A stretch of 7,008 nt of DNA, from assembly GCA_000715685.1 (NCBI GenBank), contig KL569395.1:36159-43166 (forward strand), given 5' to 3'. The position numbers and the translations under genes were made by a program. Shown in pieces: positions 4,886-7,008 of the stretch (position 1 is the stretch's first letter; every line of letters begins with the position of its first letter). Below the pieces are notes generated by a model that was not told where the DNA came from, did not search any database, and saw only the letters and a program-made list of their open reading frames with translations. The stretch is from Streptomyces lilacinus. Lineage in GTDB: Bacteria > Actinomycetota > Actinomycetes > Streptomycetales > Streptomycetaceae.

Positions 4886-6796
4886 CTAAAGCGCCGCCGC
4901 CCCGCGGTCCTTGAGGGACTTGCCGTACTGCTGGAGGACCCACAGCTCGTTCTGGACGGCGGCCAGATGGTCGGGGGCGGCCTGCGCGCCGAGCCGTACG
5001 AGCGAGGTCTGCACCTCCTCGACGCGCCGCTCGACGGCCCGCAGCCGCACCTGCACGAGCTGCTCGCCGGCGTAGGCCTCGTCCACCGTCCGAGCGTGGA
5101 TGGCCTCGACGGCCAGCTCGGTGACGAGGGCCCGCACGGTGTCGTCGGGGGCGGCCTCGCGCACCTTGGTCAGGTAGTCGGGGCCGGCCTGGGTGACGCC
5201 GCCGGCCTGCTCGACGCAGCGGCGCACGACCGCGTAGGGCGGGGCGGTGAACTCGTCCTCGCCGTAGGCGTCGAAGGCGGGAGCGACCAGCTCCGGCCGC
5301 TGGAGGGCTAGCTTGAGCAGCTCGCGCTCGGTGCGGTGGGCGGGGCTGCGGAGGTTCAGCGCGGGCCCGCCGCGCGGCGGGCCCAGCGGGGGCGCCTGGA
5401 CGGCCGCGGCCGCCCCGCGGTGCTGCGCGCGCCCCTGGTCCGCTCCCGGCCGCTGGCCGCGCTCGCGGGCCCAGCGGGCGAGCTGACCCACGCGGCGCAC
5501 CACGAACTGCGTGTCGAGGATGCCGAGCATGCCCGCGAGCTGGACGGCGTACTCGTGCTGGATGGCGCCGTTCTTGATGTTCGCCACGATCGGCGCGGCC
5601 GCCTCGAGCGCGGCGGCGCGGCCCTCGGCGGTGTCGAGGTTGTGCCGGGCGACGACCTGACGGATGGCGAAGGCGAACAGCGGGGTGCGGGAGTCCACGA
5701 GGGCCGCGACGGCCGCGTCACCCTCGGCGAGGCGCAGCTCGCAGGGGTCCATGCCGCCGGGGGTGATGGCGATGGAGGTCTCGGCGGCGAACTTCTGGTC
5801 GTCCTCGAAGGCGCGCAGGGCGGCCTTCTGGCCGGCCGCGTCGCCGTCGAAGGTGAAGACGACCTCGGAGGCGGCGTTGTCCATCAGCAGCCGCCGCAGG
5901 ATCTTGATGTGGTCGCCCGCGAAGGCGGTGCCGCAGGTGGCGATGGCGGTGGTGACGCCGGCGAGGTGGCAGGCCATGACGTCGGTGTAGCCCTCGACGA
6001 CGACGGCCCGGTTGGTCTTGGCGATGTCCTTCTTGGCGAGGTCGATGCCGTAGAGGACGTGCGACTTCTTGTAGATCGCCGTCTCGGGGGTGTTGAGGTA
6101 CTTCGGGCCGTTGTCGTCGTCGCGGAGCTTGCGCGCGCCGAAGCCGATGACCTCGCCGGTGATGTCGCGGATGGGCCACATCAGGCGGCCGCGGAAGCGG
6201 TCGATGGGCTTGCCGCTGCGGCTGTCCTGGGCCAGGCCGGACAGGAGCAGCTCCTTGTCGCTGAAGCCCCTGCCGCGCAGGAAGCGGGTGAGGTGGTCCC
6301 AGCCGGCCGGGCTGTAGCCGACGCCGAAGTGCTCGGCGGCGGCCTGGTCGAAGCCGCGGCTCGCGAGGAACTTCCGGCCGATCTCGGCCTCGGGGCTCGC
6401 GAGCTGGTCGGCGTAGAACTTCGCCGCGATCTTGTGGGCCTCGATCAGGCGGATGCGCTCGCCCTGCTGGCGGCCGGGGGTGTAGCCGCCCTCCTCGTAA
6501 CGCAGGGTGATGCCGGCCTGGGAGGCGAGGCGCTCGATGGTCTCGGCGAAGGAGAGGTGGTCGATCTTCATGACGAAGTCGACCGTGTCCCCGCCCTCCT
6601 GGCAGCCGAAGCAGTAGAACAGCCCCTTGGCGGGGCTGACCTGGAAGGACGGGGACTTCTCGTCGTGGAAGGGACACAGTCCCTTGAGGTTGCCGCCGCC
6701 GGCGTTGCGCAGCTGGAGGTATTCGGACACGACGGCGTCGATCGGGATCGCGTCCCGAACCGCCTTCACATCGTCATCATTGATCCTGCCTGCCAC
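4886..6796 (-). CDS. dnaG: DNA primase DnaG, 636 aa, complete
   Basis: Synthesises the RNA primers for lagging-strand replication at the fork, in contact with the DnaB helicase. The N-terminal CHC2 zinc-binding domain is intact, with Cys41-Pro-Phe-His44 and Cys62-Phe-Gly-Cys65. The catalytic core spans about residues 120-440. Its TOPRIM fold shows VVVEGYTDVMA (Glu268 and Asp272), then FTFDGDAAGQKAA with Asp317 and Asp319, and MDPCE with Asp350. These match the metal-binding residues of bacterial primases. A low-complexity Gln/Arg/Pro/Gly linker (about 445-482) leads to the helicase-binding C-terminal domain (about 488-636, beginning RTERELLKLALQ). The GTG at 6796 gives the canonical MAGRINDDDV start. 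No Shine-Dalgarno sequence is near it; a -10-like TAGACT 7 bases upstream suggests a leaderless mRNA. The length is normal for actinobacteria and no frameshift is seen. Confidence 0.98.
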   Translation of the reverse strand: MAGRINDDDVKAVRDAIPIDAVVSEYLQLRNAGGGNLKGLCPFHDEKSPSFQVSPAKGLFYCFGCQEGGDTVDFVMKIDHLSFAETIERLASQAGITLRYEEGGYTPGRQQGERIRLIEAHKIAAKFYADQLASPEAEIGRKFLASRGFDQAAAEHFGVGYSPAGWDHLTRFLRGRGFSDKELLLSGLAQDSRSGKPIDRFRGRLMWPIRDITGEVIGFGARKLRDDDNGPKYLNTPETAIYKKSHVLYGIDLAKKDIAKTNRAVVVEGYTDVMACHLAGVTTAIATCGTAFAGDHIKILRRLLMDNAASEVVFTFDGDAAGQKAALRAFEDDQKFAAETSIAITPGGMDPCELRLAEGDAAVAALVDSRTPLFAFAIRQVVARHNLDTAEGRAAALEAAAPIVANIKNGAIQHEYAVQLAGMLGILDTQFVVRRVGQLARWARERGQRPGADQGRAQHRGAAAAVQAPPLGPPRGGPALNLRSPAHRTERELLKLALQRPELVAPAFDAYGEDEFTAPPYAVVRRCVEQAGGVTQAGPDYLTKVREAAPDDTVRALVTELAVEAIHARTVDEAYAGEQLVQVRLRAVERRVEEVQTSLVRLGAQAAPDHLAAVQNELWVLQQYGKSLKDRGAAAL

Positions 6797-6802
6797 GCGT
6801 GA

Positions 6803-6808
6803 AGTCTA
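6803..6808 (-). promoter_or_regulatory. Predicted -10 element for a leaderless dnaG transcript
   Basis: TAGACT on the minus strand (6808-6803) is followed by six bases (TCACGC) and then the GTG start, so transcription would begin at or next to the G of GTG. No good -35 is seen, as is common for such promoters. The first three bases of the element are the TAG stop codon of the upstream GNAT gene. The lack of a Shine-Dalgarno sequence for dnaG fits. The alternative is read-through from the GNAT gene, whose stop is only 9 bases upstream. Confidence 0.5.
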
Positions 6809-6988
6809 CGGCCCGCCTCCGACGTCGCCGGCCGCGTCGGCCCCCTCGGCCGCGGGCAGCTTGATCGTGAAGACGAAGTGCGGTCCGACGCCCTCGATCA
6901 CGAACTCCTCGCCGCGCACCTCGAAGCCGTGCCGCTCGTAGAAGCCGCGGGCCACGGACCGGCCGTTGCACCACGCGAGGGCGGCACT
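6806..6988 (-). CDS. GNAT-family N-acetyltransferase, C-terminal fragment (5' part missing at adapter)
   Basis: Sixty codons plus stop remain. The segment CNGRSVARGFYERHGFEVRGE with a following PHFVFTIKL is the typical GNAT C-terminus: the Asn/Ala helix that contacts acetyl-CoA, the FYERHGF motif (beta-6/alpha-4 region), and a final strand ending in an H-F-V-F-T-like pattern. The acetyl-CoA pyrophosphate loop and N-terminal part lie beyond the contig end, because adapter sequence begins at 6989. The codons leading in from the adapter (reading MYKRQ) are not part of the gene. The C-terminal tail is Ala/Gly/Asp-rich. The stop codon lies 9 bases before dnaG on the same strand. Substrate unknown. 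Confidence 0.82.
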   Translation of the reverse strand, partial: SAALAWCNGRSVARGFYERHGFEVRGEEFVIEGVGPHFVFTIKLPAAEGADAAGDVGGGP

Positions 6989-7007
6989 CTGTCTCTTATA
7001 CACATCT
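6989..7007 (-). other. Complete Tn5/Nextera mosaic-end adapter at the contig end (artefact)
   Basis: CTGTCTCTTATACACATCT is the exact 19-base mosaic end in the orientation that follows a sequenced insert. The next base (C, 7008) agrees with the i7-side adapter continuing CCGAGC. The genomic sequence therefore ends at 6988. Read on the minus strand from GTG 7003, it yields the well-known artefact peptide MYKRQ fused to the GNAT fragment. Confidence 0.98.
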
Positions 7008-7008
7008 C

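Noticed and set aside
4146..4943. Minus-strand frame running from the dnaG end across the adapter into the sigma factor
   Set aside because: It crosses the artefactual adapter and is out of frame with both real genes, with Pro/Arg/Ser low-complexity composition.
5336..6802. 488-codon open frame on the plus strand opposite dnaG
   Set aside because: GC-rich antisense shadow: Val/Gly/Ala/Leu-dominated composition with no domain, while the minus strand encodes a full primase with all motifs.
4851..7007. A composite Tn5-like transposon carrying dnaG
   Set aside because: Mosaic ends point outward from the 2122-base segment as library adapters do, with target DNA on the GACAG side. There is no transposase or target duplication, and the 19-mer is the engineered mosaic end rather than natural IS50 ends.

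Overview
The window is very GC-rich DNA from a high-GC actinobacterium, most likely a Streptomyces or close relative. Supporting this are the strong G/C third-position bias, GTG starts, a leaderless-looking gene, an HrdA-type group 2 sigma factor, a sigma-R-type promoter, tRNA genes without encoded CCA and a Streptomyces-style intergenic hairpin repeat. It is mostly ordinary housekeeping DNA, and I found no undescribed defence, mobile or biosynthetic system.

Layout, left to right. Positions 1-894 (minus) hold a thioredoxin gene overlapped by a histidine phosphatase gene that runs off the left edge. A good sigma-R (disulfide-stress) promoter lies just upstream of the thioredoxin. Positions 1067-1481 (minus) hold a tRNA cluster: one CAU tRNA (probably elongator Met), then two tandem Asn tRNAs closed by a classic intrinsic terminator. 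Positions 1673-3452 (plus) hold a small YtxH-like membrane protein and an FGGY sugar kinase with an altered catalytic motif. The kinase converges on a group 2 sigma factor (3505-4563, minus, HrdA-like). A short tandem repeat spans both stop codons. Positions 4564-4850 are the sigma-factor leader and an intergenic region ending in a hairpin-bearing GC-rich repeat.

At 4851-4866 there is a 16-base match to the Tn5/Nextera mosaic end, and the full 19-base mosaic end sits in the opposite orientation at 6989-7007, almost at the window end. The segment between them (4867-6988, 2122 bases) carries the complete dnaG primase gene (minus) and the 3' end of a GNAT acetyltransferase. Adapter sequence of this kind is a library artefact. 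The join at 4850/4867 should therefore be treated as an unverified, possibly chimeric junction, although dnaG next to a sigma-70 gene is biologically plausible (macromolecular-synthesis neighbourhood).

Functionally, the set covers redox protection (thioredoxin), translation (tRNAs), sugar phosphorylation, transcription initiation and replication priming. Apart from the thioredoxin/phosphatase pair and the tandem Asn tRNAs, most units look separately transcribed.
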